Shown: positions 39,777 through 49,690 of the stretch, piece by piece
Position numbering within the stretch: position 1 is the first letter of the stretch
Layout: each line of letters starts with the position of its first letter
Source of the DNA: an uncultured Bacteroidales bacterium
Lineage (GTDB): Bacteria > Bacteroidota > Bacteroidia > Bacteroidales > CAIWKO01
Assembly (NCBI GenBank): GCA_903913285.1
Contig: CAIWKO010000034.1
Coordinates: forward strand, 52,444 to 116,443
Reading direction: 5' to 3'
Length of the DNA: 64,000 nucleotides
Made by a program: the position numbers and the translations under genes
Notes under the pieces: model-generated
The model's database searches: none
What the model was told of the DNA's origin: nothing
The model's input: only the letters and a program-made list of their open reading frames with translations

Positions 39777-40586
39777 TTAATACCCTCTTTGTCTTTTGGC
39801 TTCGTAGGCCATAATAGCCACCGAATTCGAAACATTCAGCGAATCGATGTGCCCGAGCATGGGTATTTTAACAATGTGGTCTGCAGCTTTCAGCCAAATA
39901 TCGGTAAGCCCTGTCGATTCGGTACCAAAAGCCAAAGCACTTGGCTTGCTATAATCCACCTGATGGTAAAATTTCTTGGTTTGCAGCGCTGCAGCGAACA
40001 GCGCAATATGGTTTTTCTTCAGCCAATCAATGGCCTCACTACCCGGGCTAACCACAATTTGCTTGTTGAAAACACAACCGATGCTTGAGCGTATCACATT
40101 TGGATTGTAAATATCGGTTTTGGTATCGCAAACAATAAGCAGGTCGGCAGCCACAGCATCGCCTGTACGCAGCACCGCACCCAGATTTCCCGGTTTTTCA
40201 ACCCCGTCGAGCACAAGGATCAATGGATTTGAACTCAGTTTTACGTCGCTGAACGAAAGAAATTTCGGCCTGGCCAATGCCACAACTCCGCCCGAATCCT
40301 CCCGATAAGCTATCTTTGAGAATACTTCCGGCGAAACGCTCAAGGTTTTTTCTGCCGGTATCAGCGAACTAATTTCATCGAACAGTTTTGCATCATTTAC
40401 CTTTTCGTTGCAAACGAACAAGGTTTCTATGCCGAAACCCGCCCGAACCGCCATGCCCAATTCTTTAATGCCTTCTATCACGATCAGCTGTTGTTCTTTA
40501 CGTGCACTGTATTTCTTTTGCAGCAGAACCACGTTCTTTATTTTCGCATTTTGCAAACTGCTGATATGTTCCGTCACATTTGGCAT
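39777..40586 (-). CDS. RNA methyltransferase, TrmH/SpoU family
   Basis: VLDGVEKPGNLGAVLRTGDAV; LAFGTESTGLTD; SLNVSNSVAIMAYEAKRQR. Confidence 0.92.
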   Translation of the reverse strand: MPNVTEHISSLQNAKIKNVVLLQKKYSARKEQQLIVIEGIKELGMAVRAGFGIETLFVCNEKVNDAKLFDEISSLIPAEKTLSVSPEVFSKIAYREDSGGVVALARPKFLSFSDVKLSSNPLILVLDGVEKPGNLGAVLRTGDAVAADLLIVCDTKTDIYNPNVIRSSIGCVFNKQIVVSPGSEAIDWLKKNHIALFAAALQTKKFYHQVDYSKPSALAFGTESTGLTDIWLKAADHIVKIPMLGHIDSLNVSNSVAIMAYEAKRQRGY

Positions 40587-40667
40587 GGATAAACTATTCG
40601 GTGGTGCAAATATAAATAAATATAACCCGACATGCGCTATGCTGTCGGGTTATATCACTAATTAATC

Positions 40668-41624
40668 TTATTGCTTTGGCTGATTTCGCAGCATTCTTTT
40701 TCTGCGACCTCTTTTAACAAAATACATGATCAGGAAAAGCGAAATCAGCATGATAAACCATAGCGGCCACAAATACATAAACCCGATAATAAATTGTAAA
40801 AAGCCATGCCAGCCCCAGGCCAGAGCTTCTTTTATTTTCCAGCCGAATCCTGAATTCTGAACGGGAAGCATTTGGCTTTGCTGATAAAAAGTAACATTCA
40901 CCGTGCTCAGTTCAACTTTATTGTTGAGATATTTCAAACGGCCTTCCATCGATTCAATTTCTTCCTGAAGGGTTCTGATATATTGCTGAACATCCAAAAT
41001 ATCGTTGATAGTATTAGCTTTCTTCAAAATAAGCTGATACTGTACCAAAGCATCCTGTTTCGATTTCAACCGGGCGCTCACATCCACGAACTCCTCGGTC
41101 ACATCATCCGAATGGATCTTTTTATAATCCACAAAAATGGCCTGTTTCATCAGATCATCAATCAGAGCATCAAAATGTTCGGAACCCACACGAACCACCA
41201 TAACATTGGTAGTACGATATTCATCTCCCGTTTGGTTCTCCGACGAAACATATCCCTGATGGCTTTTAATAATTCCCAAAATATTGAAGCGGGCAGCATC
41301 ATACTTTTCAACCTTAAAGCTCAGATCGGCAGTTTTCACGATCTTCTGCGGAATATTTTCCTTAACGGGTTGCGGAGAGTTTTGTTCGCTCTTTTTTTCC
41401 TCATTCACACTTCCTTTACTCGCCGCTTTATCTGCGGTAGATTTTTGGTCAGCTTCAACTGCCGCGTTCGATTCACTTGTCGGCATATTCAGGGTGGTAA
41501 CCGTTGCTTCTTTAATATCTGAGTTTGATTTCTCTTTCTCCGATTTGCTGCTACAACTCATCAGTTGCAGGCTCATCGTCACCAGCAAAAAGAAACACGC
41601 AAAAAACAGGCTTTTTGTTTTCAT
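40668..41624 (-). CDS. DUF4349 domain lipoprotein
   Basis: lipobox LMSC; KIVKTADLSFKVEKYDAARFNILGIIKSHQGYVSSE; C-terminal TM. Confidence 0.88.
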   Translation of the reverse strand: MKTKSLFFACFFLLVTMSLQLMSCSSKSEKEKSNSDIKEATVTTLNMPTSESNAAVEADQKSTADKAASKGSVNEEKKSEQNSPQPVKENIPQKIVKTADLSFKVEKYDAARFNILGIIKSHQGYVSSENQTGDEYRTTNVMVVRVGSEHFDALIDDLMKQAIFVDYKKIHSDDVTEEFVDVSARLKSKQDALVQYQLILKKANTINDILDVQQYIRTLQEEIESMEGRLKYLNNKVELSTVNVTFYQQSQMLPVQNSGFGWKIKEALAWGWHGFLQFIIGFMYLWPLWFIMLISLFLIMYFVKRGRRKRMLRNQPKQ

Positions 41625-41776
41625 ATTCTTATGGTTTGGTTAATAATTAATTTTTAAATGGAGCATTATAGATGTTTTATTTCCAAAATTCCATAATAAA
41701 AGTACTAAAATTAAGATTGAAATTCAAAAAGTTTAAAAATAATTAAGTTTTTTCTTGACTTTTCATTTTTTGATAT

Positions 41777-41784
41777 TAACTTTG
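41777..41784 (+). promoter_or_regulatory. Bacteroidota -7 box TAACTTTG
   Basis: TAnnTTTG upstream of the 41816 operon. Confidence 0.45.
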
Positions 41785-41815
41785 TGCCGCAAAGTACTTT
41801 TTAAAACAAATTAAA

Positions 41816-42451
41816 ATGGAACAACAGAACGATCATTTAAAAACCTTATCAGAGATACGTTCTTTGATGGAATCTTCCACAAGATTTCTTTCTTTAAGCG
41901 GTTTGTCGGGTGTGTTTGCAGGAAGTTTTGCCTTGCTGGGCGCATTTGCGGCATACATGTTCCTGAATCTGGGTTTGTTCAGCGACGATTATTACATTCA
42001 TATCAGCAGCGGCTCGAATTTTAACGCGGAAGTTCTGATGTTTTTTATTGCCGATGCATTGAGCGTTCTGGCGCTTGCCATCACCTTCGTCATAATTTTC
42101 ACCGCCCGCAATGCGCGCAAAAGCGGTCAGCCCATTTGGAACAATACGGTTAAAAAATTACTTGTCAACCTGTTTATCCCGCTGCTCACCTGCGGCATAT
42201 TTTGCTTTGCACTTTTGTTCCATCATCTGGTTTATTTGATCGCACCTGTGATGTTGCTGTTTTACGGACTGGCTTTGGTGAATGCCTCTAAATATACTTT
42301 CCGCATGATCCGCTATCTGGGTTTCTGCGAAATATTGCTGGGGTTAACCGCATGTTTTTGCATTGGCTACGGCATATTGTTCTGGGCGTTGGGTTTCGGA
42401 GTGCTGCATATCCTCTACGGAATTCTCATGTATTTTAAATACGAAAGATGA
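41816..42451 (+). CDS. membrane protein, operon gene 1
   Basis: about 5-6 TM segments; 3' end overlaps next ORF by ATGA. Confidence 0.75.
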   Translation: MEQQNDHLKTLSEIRSLMESSTRFLSLSGLSGVFAGSFALLGAFAAYMFLNLGLFSDDYYIHISSGSNFNAEVLMFFIADALSVLALAITFVIIFTARNARKSGQPIWNNTVKKLLVNLFIPLLTCGIFCFALLFHHLVYLIAPVMLLFYGLALVNASKYTFRMIRYLGFCEILLGLTACFCIGYGILFWALGFGVLHILYGILMYFKYER

Positions 42452-42753
42452 CCACCGATTTTGACATAAACAACCTGAATAAGGTCTTCGAAAGCAGAAT
42501 ACGGCTGGGTGTGATGTCGGTGCTGAGCGTCAACGAAAGCGCCGACTTCAACATGCTGAAGGATTTGCTGAAAGTTACCGACGGTAACCTGGCAAGCCAC
42601 ATCAGCGCTCTCGAAAAATGCAATTACATCACCGTTGCAAAAGATTTTGTCGGGAAAAAGACCCGAACCACTTATACCATCAGCGATGAAGGACGTAGCG
42701 CTTTTCTTTTTCATCTCGAATCACTCGAAACCATGATCAAACAAAACCGATAA
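42448..42753 (+). CDS. winged-helix transcriptional regulator
   Basis: SRIRLGVMSVLSVNESADFNMLKDLLKVTDGNLASHISALEKCNYITVAKDFVGKKTRTTYTISDEG. Confidence 0.88.
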   Translation: MTTDFDINNLNKVFESRIRLGVMSVLSVNESADFNMLKDLLKVTDGNLASHISALEKCNYITVAKDFVGKKTRTTYTISDEGRSAFLFHLESLETMIKQNR

Positions 42754-42763
42754 AACCATAATT

Positions 42764-42967
42764 ATGAACACCGTTTTCAATTTATGCGTAAAGTTTCTGG
42801 TGGTAAGTGCCCACATGCTGGGCATCAGCTATCAGCAAATTAATGTATGGCTGTTCGTCATCATTCATCCGCTCATCACCTTATTATTTCTGGCCTTATT
42901 TATCTTCACCTTCATTAAATATAAAAAGTTAAAAAAATCCACTAAAAACCAAATACCTCAATTATGA
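42764..42967 (+). CDS. small membrane protein
   Basis: one or two TM segments; ATGA overlap with next ORF. Confidence 0.65.
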   Translation: MNTVFNLCVKFLVVSAHMLGISYQQINVWLFVIIHPLITLLFLALFIFTFIKYKKLKKSTKNQIPQL

Positions 42968-45738
42968 AAAAAAATGATGTGCTCCTGTTAGTATCAGTTG
43001 TTCTGTACAGCTGGTTTTTCTATCATCAGTCGCTCGGGATCAACTTCTTGTTGTTTTCGGTTTCGTTGATAGGCCTTTTACTCATCCGTAACAAATCGCT
43101 GGTGAAAGACACTTCATGGTATGTTGCCGCTGCAGGCACTATTGTGTCTGCAATTTGTGTGATGCTTTACGGAACCTGGCTTGCTTTTTCGGCCAACATC
43201 GTTTCGCTGAGTTTATTGTCGGCTATGAGCATCAGCAAAGGCTCGTCGGTAATACTCGCGGGCATCTATTCGCTCTATTCCTTCTTATCATCAGTAGGGT
43301 TTATGATCGTCGATCTTATTGAACGCCGCATGCAGAAAAACAAAGCGCTCGGCAGCAAGTTCTGGATAAAACTCTCGATAGGCTTTGGCATATTCGGAGT
43401 TATTGTTCTGTTCTTCTTCCTGTATCAGCATTCAAACCCCTTGTTCATGAATCTGACGCAGAAGATCAACCTCGATTTTATTTCGTGGCCCTGGGTGCGT
43501 TTCACCTTTGTTGGCTTTTTGCTGTTATACGGCTTTTTCTATCACCGCAATTTCCCGGCTTGGCATCGCTGGGATGTGAACATTCCGCCCCAACTCGATG
43601 CACAGAAAACACTCGAACGCGGCAACACCCTCTTCGGAAAAAAAGTAAACAGCAACATCGAACAGGTTTCGGGAGTTATTTTGCTGGCCCTGCTCAATGT
43701 TTTACTGTTGGTTGTGAATGTGCTCGATATTATTTATCTATGGATAACCAATCAGATACCCGAAGGTATGACCTTATCGGAATATCTGCATCAGGGCACC
43801 GGAACGCTGGTGGTGGCCATCATCCTTGCCATACTGGTAATTCTGTTCTTCTTCCGCGGCTTTCTGAACTTTTCCGAAAAGAACAAATCCATTAAATGGC
43901 TTGCCTTTGCCTGGATACTGCAAAATGCTTTTGTCATTATCTCTACAGGCTACCGCAACCTGCTCTACGTGAGCGAATACAGCCTCACTTACAAACGTCT
44001 CGGCATCTACATTTGGCTGGTGCTCACTTTCGTGGGACTGATTACAACCATCATTAAAATAAACCGCAAAAAAACCAATCTCTATTTGTTCAAAGCCAAT
44101 GGTTGGTCGTTCTATCTGGTGCTGGTGCTGTTCGCCTGTCTCAACTGGGATCTGGTCATCACCAAATTCAACATCAGCCAGTCGAAAACCGTCGATAAGA
44201 ACTACCTCGTTGAACTCAATTCGCCTGCCAACCTCCCCGATCTGCTAACCTTCCCGGTCGACGAATCGGATTTTTCGAAAGACCAGGCCACTGAAGATTC
44301 GTATTCGGGACGCGAATATTACGACAAACTGTTCTATCGCGGCAACTACACCGCCAAGCTGCACAAAAGACTTTACGACTTTTTGAACAGCCGCGACGGC
44401 GTGGGCTGGCAATCGTGGAACCGTTCGGCCTACAACACCGAAAAAGAGATCTACACACTCTTCGATGCCGGAAAAATTTCGAAGCTATTGCTGAGAGAGC
44501 AAAACATCAAAACGCTGGATGCTTTGCGCAAACTCAGGAACATTTCGTATCTGGATGTTTCGGGCAACCAGATAAAAGACTACACCGGCCTGGCTTCGTT
44601 CGACAAGCTTAACTATCTGAACGCATCCACCACCAACATCACCAATTTAGACAGTCTGCCTGCCCTCCCCAAACTCAAAACCCTCGATCTGTCGCTTAAC
44701 CAGATCAACGATTTCACTACCGTTAAAAACATGAGCGGACTCGAAGATCTCAATATTTCTGCCAATGCAGGCATCATCGATATCAAACCCCTTTATGCAA
44801 TCAAAAGCCTGAAGAAACTCGACATCTCGAAGAACGAGATCAAAAATATCGGTGGCATAGCCAGCCTCAATGCTTTGCGTTCGCTCAACATCGGAGGCAT
44901 GAAAAGCTCCAACACCCTGCGCAGCCTGCCCGTATTGCCCCAACTGGAAGAGATCGACCTTTCGTCGAACAACTTCAAGTTCGACGATCTGAACCTGCTG
45001 AGCAAATTCAAAGATTTCAAGAGCCTGCGCTCCATCAACCTTTCGGGCAACTACATGAGCAACCTCTATCTGCTCACCACAGTGCAGAACAAAGCCATCA
45101 ACTTCTTCTTCAGTTTCGAAACCGAAAGGAATATTGAACCTATTTTCACTCATCTGGAAACCCTCAACCTGTCGACCAACTCCATACGCGAAATTGATGC
45201 CCTGCGCTATTATCCGCACCTGAAAAGTCTCGACCTGTCGAACAACGACCTCGAATACATCAGCATGTTGGGAAATATGAAAGACCTGGAATATCTCAAC
45301 CTCAGCAATACGCATATCATGGTTTACGATACGCTCAGGGAGTTGAGGAACCTTAAAGAACTCATCATCTCGTCCAACCTGCTCACCGATATTTCGGGTG
45401 TAGGTTCCATTCCCAATCTCGAAAACCTTGATGTTTCGAACAACCAGCTGGTGAACATCGATCGACTTGGAAAATGCGTCAATCTGAAAGTTTTAAAGAT
45501 CAACAACAATCAGATTAGCGATTTCAGTGCATTGCTTTCGCTCAAAAAGCTGGAAGTGCTCGACATCACCAACAACCCCGTGAGCGACTATTCGGTGCTG
45601 TATAAAATGAAACAGCTCAAAGAACTGCACGTTTCGAGCATCAGCCTCGATGTATACAACCAACTGAAAGAAAACTTGCCCAATACCCGCATCAGGGCAC
45701 AGTATATTTATAAAGGAAGTTTGGGTTTAGCATCTTAA
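42964..45738 (+). CDS. DUF4173/DUF4153-like polytopic membrane protein fused to C-terminal leucine-rich repeats
   Basis: N-terminal about 400 aa polytopic; many LxxLxxLDLSxNxIxDIxxL repeats from about residue 505. Confidence 0.85.
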   Translation: MKKNDVLLLVSVVLYSWFFYHQSLGINFLLFSVSLIGLLLIRNKSLVKDTSWYVAAAGTIVSAICVMLYGTWLAFSANIVSLSLLSAMSISKGSSVILAGIYSLYSFLSSVGFMIVDLIERRMQKNKALGSKFWIKLSIGFGIFGVIVLFFFLYQHSNPLFMNLTQKINLDFISWPWVRFTFVGFLLLYGFFYHRNFPAWHRWDVNIPPQLDAQKTLERGNTLFGKKVNSNIEQVSGVILLALLNVLLLVVNVLDIIYLWITNQIPEGMTLSEYLHQGTGTLVVAIILAILVILFFFRGFLNFSEKNKSIKWLAFAWILQNAFVIISTGYRNLLYVSEYSLTYKRLGIYIWLVLTFVGLITTIIKINRKKTNLYLFKANGWSFYLVLVLFACLNWDLVITKFNISQSKTVDKNYLVELNSPANLPDLLTFPVDESDFSKDQATEDSYSGREYYDKLFYRGNYTAKLHKRLYDFLNSRDGVGWQSWNRSAYNTEKEIYTLFDAGKISKLLLREQNIKTLDALRKLRNISYLDVSGNQIKDYTGLASFDKLNYLNASTTNITNLDSLPALPKLKTLDLSLNQINDFTTVKNMSGLEDLNISANAGIIDIKPLYAIKSLKKLDISKNEIKNIGGIASLNALRSLNIGGMKSSNTLRSLPVLPQLEEIDLSSNNFKFDDLNLLSKFKDFKSLRSINLSGNYMSNLYLLTTVQNKAINFFFSFETERNIEPIFTHLETLNLSTNSIREIDALRYYPHLKSLDLSNNDLEYISMLGNMKDLEYLNLSNTHIMVYDTLRELRNLKELIISSNLLTDISGVGSIPNLENLDVSNNQLVNIDRLGKCVNLKVLKINNNQISDFSALLSLKKLEVLDITNNPVSDYSVLYKMKQLKELHVSSISLDVYNQLKENLPNTRIRAQYIYKGSLGLAS

Positions 45739-45750
45739 ATTAGCAGTGCC

Positions 45751-46185
45751 ATGAAAATAAATCTTTTCAAAGTTTTGTTGTTCACCTTTTTGAAGGTGAT
45801 CATAACTACCACGGTAGTCTATTTTTTGCTGGTGCTGGTGTTTCACGATTCTATGCATATACTGCATCGAGGCGAAGAATTCACCCTGATGACCTTCGGC
45901 GAAATAAGCGGCATAGTGTTTTTTGCCATACTGTATATGGTTTCCTACTTTTTGCCTTTGTTCTATATCTGCAAAAAAACCATTGCCGAAGAACAGCCCG
46001 CCCAGTTGTTTTGGCGTTTCATGCCTTTGGTAACGCTCATCACCGCGGTGCTGGCGTTTTTCGTGTTCCTGATCGGGCTGGCTTCGGTTGAAATAAGCGG
46101 CGAAGTGTGGATCAATTTCTGGCTGATATTCACCCTGTCGTATTCGGGTTTGATCGCCTTCGTGTATCAGGTGAAACAGGCATGA
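45751..46185 (+). CDS. membrane protein
   Basis: 4 TM segments; ATGA overlap with downstream start. Confidence 0.7.
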   Translation: MKINLFKVLLFTFLKVIITTTVVYFLLVLVFHDSMHILHRGEEFTLMTFGEISGIVFFAILYMVSYFLPLFYICKKTIAEEQPAQLFWRFMPLVTLITAVLAFFVFLIGLASVEISGEVWINFWLIFTLSYSGLIAFVYQVKQA

Positions 46186-46886
46186 AACTCTCTGCCCCTG
46201 CAAAAACTATACTGCTGGTCGCCCTGTTCGCGGTGGCCATGGGATATCTGGAGAGCGCGGTGGTTGTATACATACGCGCACTCTACTATCCCGAAGGCTT
46301 TGCGTTCCCGATGAAGGTGATCAGCAACAGTATCATGATAACCGAATTCTGGCGCGAAGCAGCCACCATCGTCATGCTGCTGGGCGTGGGAATATTGGCG
46401 GGCAAGAGCGCCATCACACGGTTTGCGTATTTTTTGCTGGCTTTTGCCGTTTGGGATATCTTCTATTATGTGTTTCTGTGGGTGCTTATCGGCTGGCCGT
46501 CGTCGCTTATGACGTGGGATGTATTGTTTTTTATACCCACCACCTGGGTGGGCCCCGTGCTGGCGCCCGTGGTGAATTCGCTTACCATGATTGCGCTGGC
46601 GCTTGTTATTGTTTTCAGGGCCGATGCAAAGCATCGCATCCGCACGGGATGGCTGGTGTGGACCTTGCTGGGGGCAGGTTCGCTGGTGATATTATATGCC
46701 TACACCGAAGAGTATTCGCGTTTTATGTTGCAGCACTACACCTGGGGACAACTGCTGAGCAACGGCAACCAGAAAGAATTGCTCGAATACGCCACATCAT
46801 ATATACCTCAGCATTTCAAATGGTGGGTTTTTGCTGTGGGCGAAGCGATGCATTTGGCGGCAGTGGGGAGGTTGTTGGCTGTTTAG
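46182..46886 (+). CDS. membrane protein
   Basis: start moved to MKLSAPAKTI (4-nt overlap); polytopic. Confidence 0.75.
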   Translation: MKLSAPAKTILLVALFAVAMGYLESAVVVYIRALYYPEGFAFPMKVISNSIMITEFWREAATIVMLLGVGILAGKSAITRFAYFLLAFAVWDIFYYVFLWVLIGWPSSLMTWDVLFFIPTTWVGPVLAPVVNSLTMIALALVIVFRADAKHRIRTGWLVWTLLGAGSLVILYAYTEEYSRFMLQHYTWGQLLSNGNQKELLEYATSYIPQHFKWWVFAVGEAMHLAAVGRLLAV

Positions 46887-46927
46887 GGGTTTAGGGGATT
46901 CAGAGCCTGCCACCGAACTGGAACAGG

Positions 46928-48130
46928 TTATTTTCTTTTGAATAGTATTGCCTTTGCGAATCGAAAGCCTATTCTAAATCCTATTTGTCCCGCTAAGGAA
47001 AAACCTCCTCCTTTGAATGTCAGCGGAGGACCATAAGTGTCAGTTTTCGTTCCGTAATAATGAAAATACGTATTTTCAATGGTCCTGCTCACAGTTCCGC
47101 CCCTATACATGAAACCAAAAGAAACAAAAGCATCGAACAGGAATCTTTTTATTTGTGGAGTTTGCACACCAAATATGGCATTGAGCTGAATGGATGCACT
47201 TTTTTCACTTTGATAGGCATAATATGCCCTGTAGTAATCATCGCTGCCATCATCACCCATAAAGATCCATTTGTCATGATAGTTATAATAGCGAAAGCCA
47301 AGTTGCGGACCTACATATATATTCTTGTTTTTCGTAATAAAGAACTTGGGGATAACTTCCAAACCGAAACCTTTGCGGTTATAATAAGAATGATCGAACC
47401 AAAACTGATTATCTGATTTCAACAGGCCAAATTGGGCAAAAGCGCGATCATAGCCGCCTGAATTGGCATCGGGTCGTGTATATAAGACACCGCCACCCAC
47501 ATCAATACAAAAACTGCGTTTAACAGGCAGTTCAATACTCAGATTGATCTCGTTGATAAGGTCTCTCACCAGATCGGTTTTTATACCATAATGCAGCGGG
47601 CAGGTATCGAGTGCTGCAAATCTCTCTATCCTGCGTTGTTTTTTTCTTTGCAGATGGGCTGTGAATCGTTCGGAAGAAAGTTTATTGAAGAAAGGACCAC
47701 GAAGTTGTTGAGGCTTGGCTGAATAGGATATTGTTTTAAGTAAAATACGAAAGTCGTAATAGCTCATAATGTTAAACCGGCCACTGCTGTCAATTATCAC
47801 CGGGATGGCTCTTTGAAACTGAGTGGGGAAAAAACCGGGGGCGGAAGGCGACAGGTCGAGCCCCACGATATTGGAAGTATACACCCGTGTTGCGTCGAGC
47901 ACTAGGTAGCGGGAATTGATGCCGCGGATCACCGACCTGTGTATGACATTTTGTGTGTCGGACCATTTTACCGTACTTTTTGTTTTAAAAGGGATATATT
48001 GCTTAGTCATCCCGTTCAGAAATCCAATATCAAGCTTAAACACAACTATGGTATCGGACAGCCTGAAATGCTGGGCGGATACCAAACTGCCCATCAACAA
48101 TACCGCTATAAAGAGAATATTTTTTTTCAA
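46928..48130 (-). CDS. secreted hypothetical, probable outer-membrane protein
   Basis: signal peptide; aromatic beta-strand-rich C-terminus. Confidence 0.65.
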   Translation of the reverse strand: MKKNILFIAVLLMGSLVSAQHFRLSDTIVVFKLDIGFLNGMTKQYIPFKTKSTVKWSDTQNVIHRSVIRGINSRYLVLDATRVYTSNIVGLDLSPSAPGFFPTQFQRAIPVIIDSSGRFNIMSYYDFRILLKTISYSAKPQQLRGPFFNKLSSERFTAHLQRKKQRRIERFAALDTCPLHYGIKTDLVRDLINEINLSIELPVKRSFCIDVGGGVLYTRPDANSGGYDRAFAQFGLLKSDNQFWFDHSYYNRKGFGLEVIPKFFITKNKNIYVGPQLGFRYYNYHDKWIFMGDDGSDDYYRAYYAYQSEKSASIQLNAIFGVQTPQIKRFLFDAFVSFGFMYRGGTVSRTIENTYFHYYGTKTDTYGPPLTFKGGGFSLAGQIGFRIGFRFAKAILFKRK

Positions 48131-48240
48131 ATTATCCTTTCTTTCCTCAAAATTACAAATTAATCATACACAAAAAATTCTTCCATCTTTCCATTTCAAC
48201 TTTAGGCACTTCCTTTCTCTCCACCTTTCCATCCCTCCCT

Positions 48241-48265
48241 GCCCGAATGAATCGTTCAGGCGGGC
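48241..48265. repeat. second copy of dispersed palindrome GCCCGAATGAA-tcg-TTCAGGCGGGC
   Basis: matches 353-378. Confidence 0.65.
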
Positions 48266-48276
48266 ATTTTTCCATT

Positions 48277-48304
48277 CTGAATTCTTACTTCTGAATTCTG
48301 AATT
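48277..48304. repeat. heptanucleotide repeat CTGAATT, 4 units (one degenerate)
   Basis: CTGAATT CTTACTT CTGAATT CTGAATT. Confidence 0.75.
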
Positions 48305-48324
48305 CCCATTATATCATTTTCAAA

Positions 48325-49233
48325 TTAAATTTCTTCCCCTTTTTTCCGCATCCCTATCACCAGGCGTTCAACGCGCCTGTCATCCACCTTAATAATATAA
48401 TTTTCAATGCTTTCATAAAAGTCATTTTCTGCCGTCAGCGTCCAGGGTCCGTTCTGCATACTATAACCCCTTATATAGCCTCTCTTGTTGCTATACATAA
48501 GCTTGCTTTCGTCTCCGAATTCTATCCTGCACTTTACATTGCTTACAGGCATATCAAAACCGGCTTCCGTAAATTTGCAGATAAACGAGATCCTGCGTCT
48601 GCCTTTATACTTCCCTATCTTGCTTTCCGACATCCAGTTGTCTGCCAGTTGCGGTAAATATGAAACCACCAGTTTGCGCATCATCTCCTTATCCACTTTC
48701 AGCTTTTCAATGATCTGTGGTATCATTTCGGTCCCTTCCGTTTTGCGTTCTTTTATCAGGCTGGTTGGCAGCGTCAGCATATCCGAAAAATTCTGTATAA
48801 CATACTCCATATCCGCAATATCCGCATCCGTAATTTCTGTCAATATGCCTTTGTTAGCCTCCATAAGAGCTTTCAGGTTGGTGGCCCTCGAAACTGCCAG
48901 TTTATCTGCTGCCTGTGCTATATACGAAATGGTTTTTTTCAATCCCGTTGCCAGTTTCATTTCCTCCAGCAAATTCGCCTGCACCCATGCCCTTTGGGCA
49001 TACTTAAAGATAGTAGAGGCCAATATTTTCTTCACGATCTTTTTCTCTGCAGTAATAGCTTTAGTTCCTCTCACTTGTTTCAAAATGGCTGCTTCCAGCT
49101 CGCCCATGTGTTCGTCAAATTTCACTTTGGTCGCAGCAAACAAACTAACAGAGTTCAGCTCAACGCTGTGCTTAACAATAAACATCCGTATCCTGTCAAA
49201 AGAATTGAAATGCATGATTTCCCTATTGTTCAT
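48325..49233 (-). CDS. hypothetical protein with C-terminal carboxypeptidase-regulatory-like segment
   Basis: intact 302-aa ORF. Confidence 0.65.
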   Translation of the reverse strand: MNNREIMHFNSFDRIRMFIVKHSVELNSVSLFAATKVKFDEHMGELEAAILKQVRGTKAITAEKKIVKKILASTIFKYAQRAWVQANLLEEMKLATGLKKTISYIAQAADKLAVSRATNLKALMEANKGILTEITDADIADMEYVIQNFSDMLTLPTSLIKERKTEGTEMIPQIIEKLKVDKEMMRKLVVSYLPQLADNWMSESKIGKYKGRRRISFICKFTEAGFDMPVSNVKCRIEFGDESKLMYSNKRGYIRGYSMQNGPWTLTAENDFYESIENYIIKVDDRRVERLVIGMRKKGEEI

Positions 49234-49357
49234 AACATCAAAAATTTTAATTCATAAACAAACCACACCTTCAAGGTGTAAAAGTTTTATAAAAACTATA
49301 GCATCTCTTCAGAATGTGATTTCAAAAAAACGCATTAAAGATACGAAATTAATTTCA

Positions 49358-49690
49358 GATAACATTAATATCAAAGCACTTATTTCAAAAAATATTAATA
49401 CGATTGAAACTTTTTTCAGTGTCAATGTTAATAATACTGGTATCAATGTTCTAAATACAGATGTCAATATTGTTAATACAATTGTCAATATCTATAATTG
49501 AAGTGTCAATATCGTAAATAGTAGTGTCAATATTCAAATTGGCATTGTCAATTTCCGAAATTAAAGTAACAATATTAAAAATAAAGGTGTCACTGTTCTA
49601 AATATGAGTGTCAATATCGTAAATCATAGTGTCAATGTTCTAAATTGAACTGTCGATATTCAAAATACAGCAACCATCGTTCAAAAAACT
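49358..49690. repeat. 21-bp period tandem array, about 15 degenerate units (core GTCAATATTnnnAAT)
   Basis: core positions 49421, 49442, 49463, 49484, 49505, 49526, 49547, 49568, 49589, 49610, 49631, 49652 all 21 bp apart. Confidence 0.9.

Noticed and set aside
44647-45315. 222-aa minus-strand ORF
   Set aside because: Antisense shadow of the LRR repeats; its repetitive look is inherited from the LRR gene.
48485-49501. 338-aa + strand ORF
   Set aside because: Antisense to the 302-aa gene and extended through the 21-bp array; Ser/Leu/Ile-rich shadow translation.
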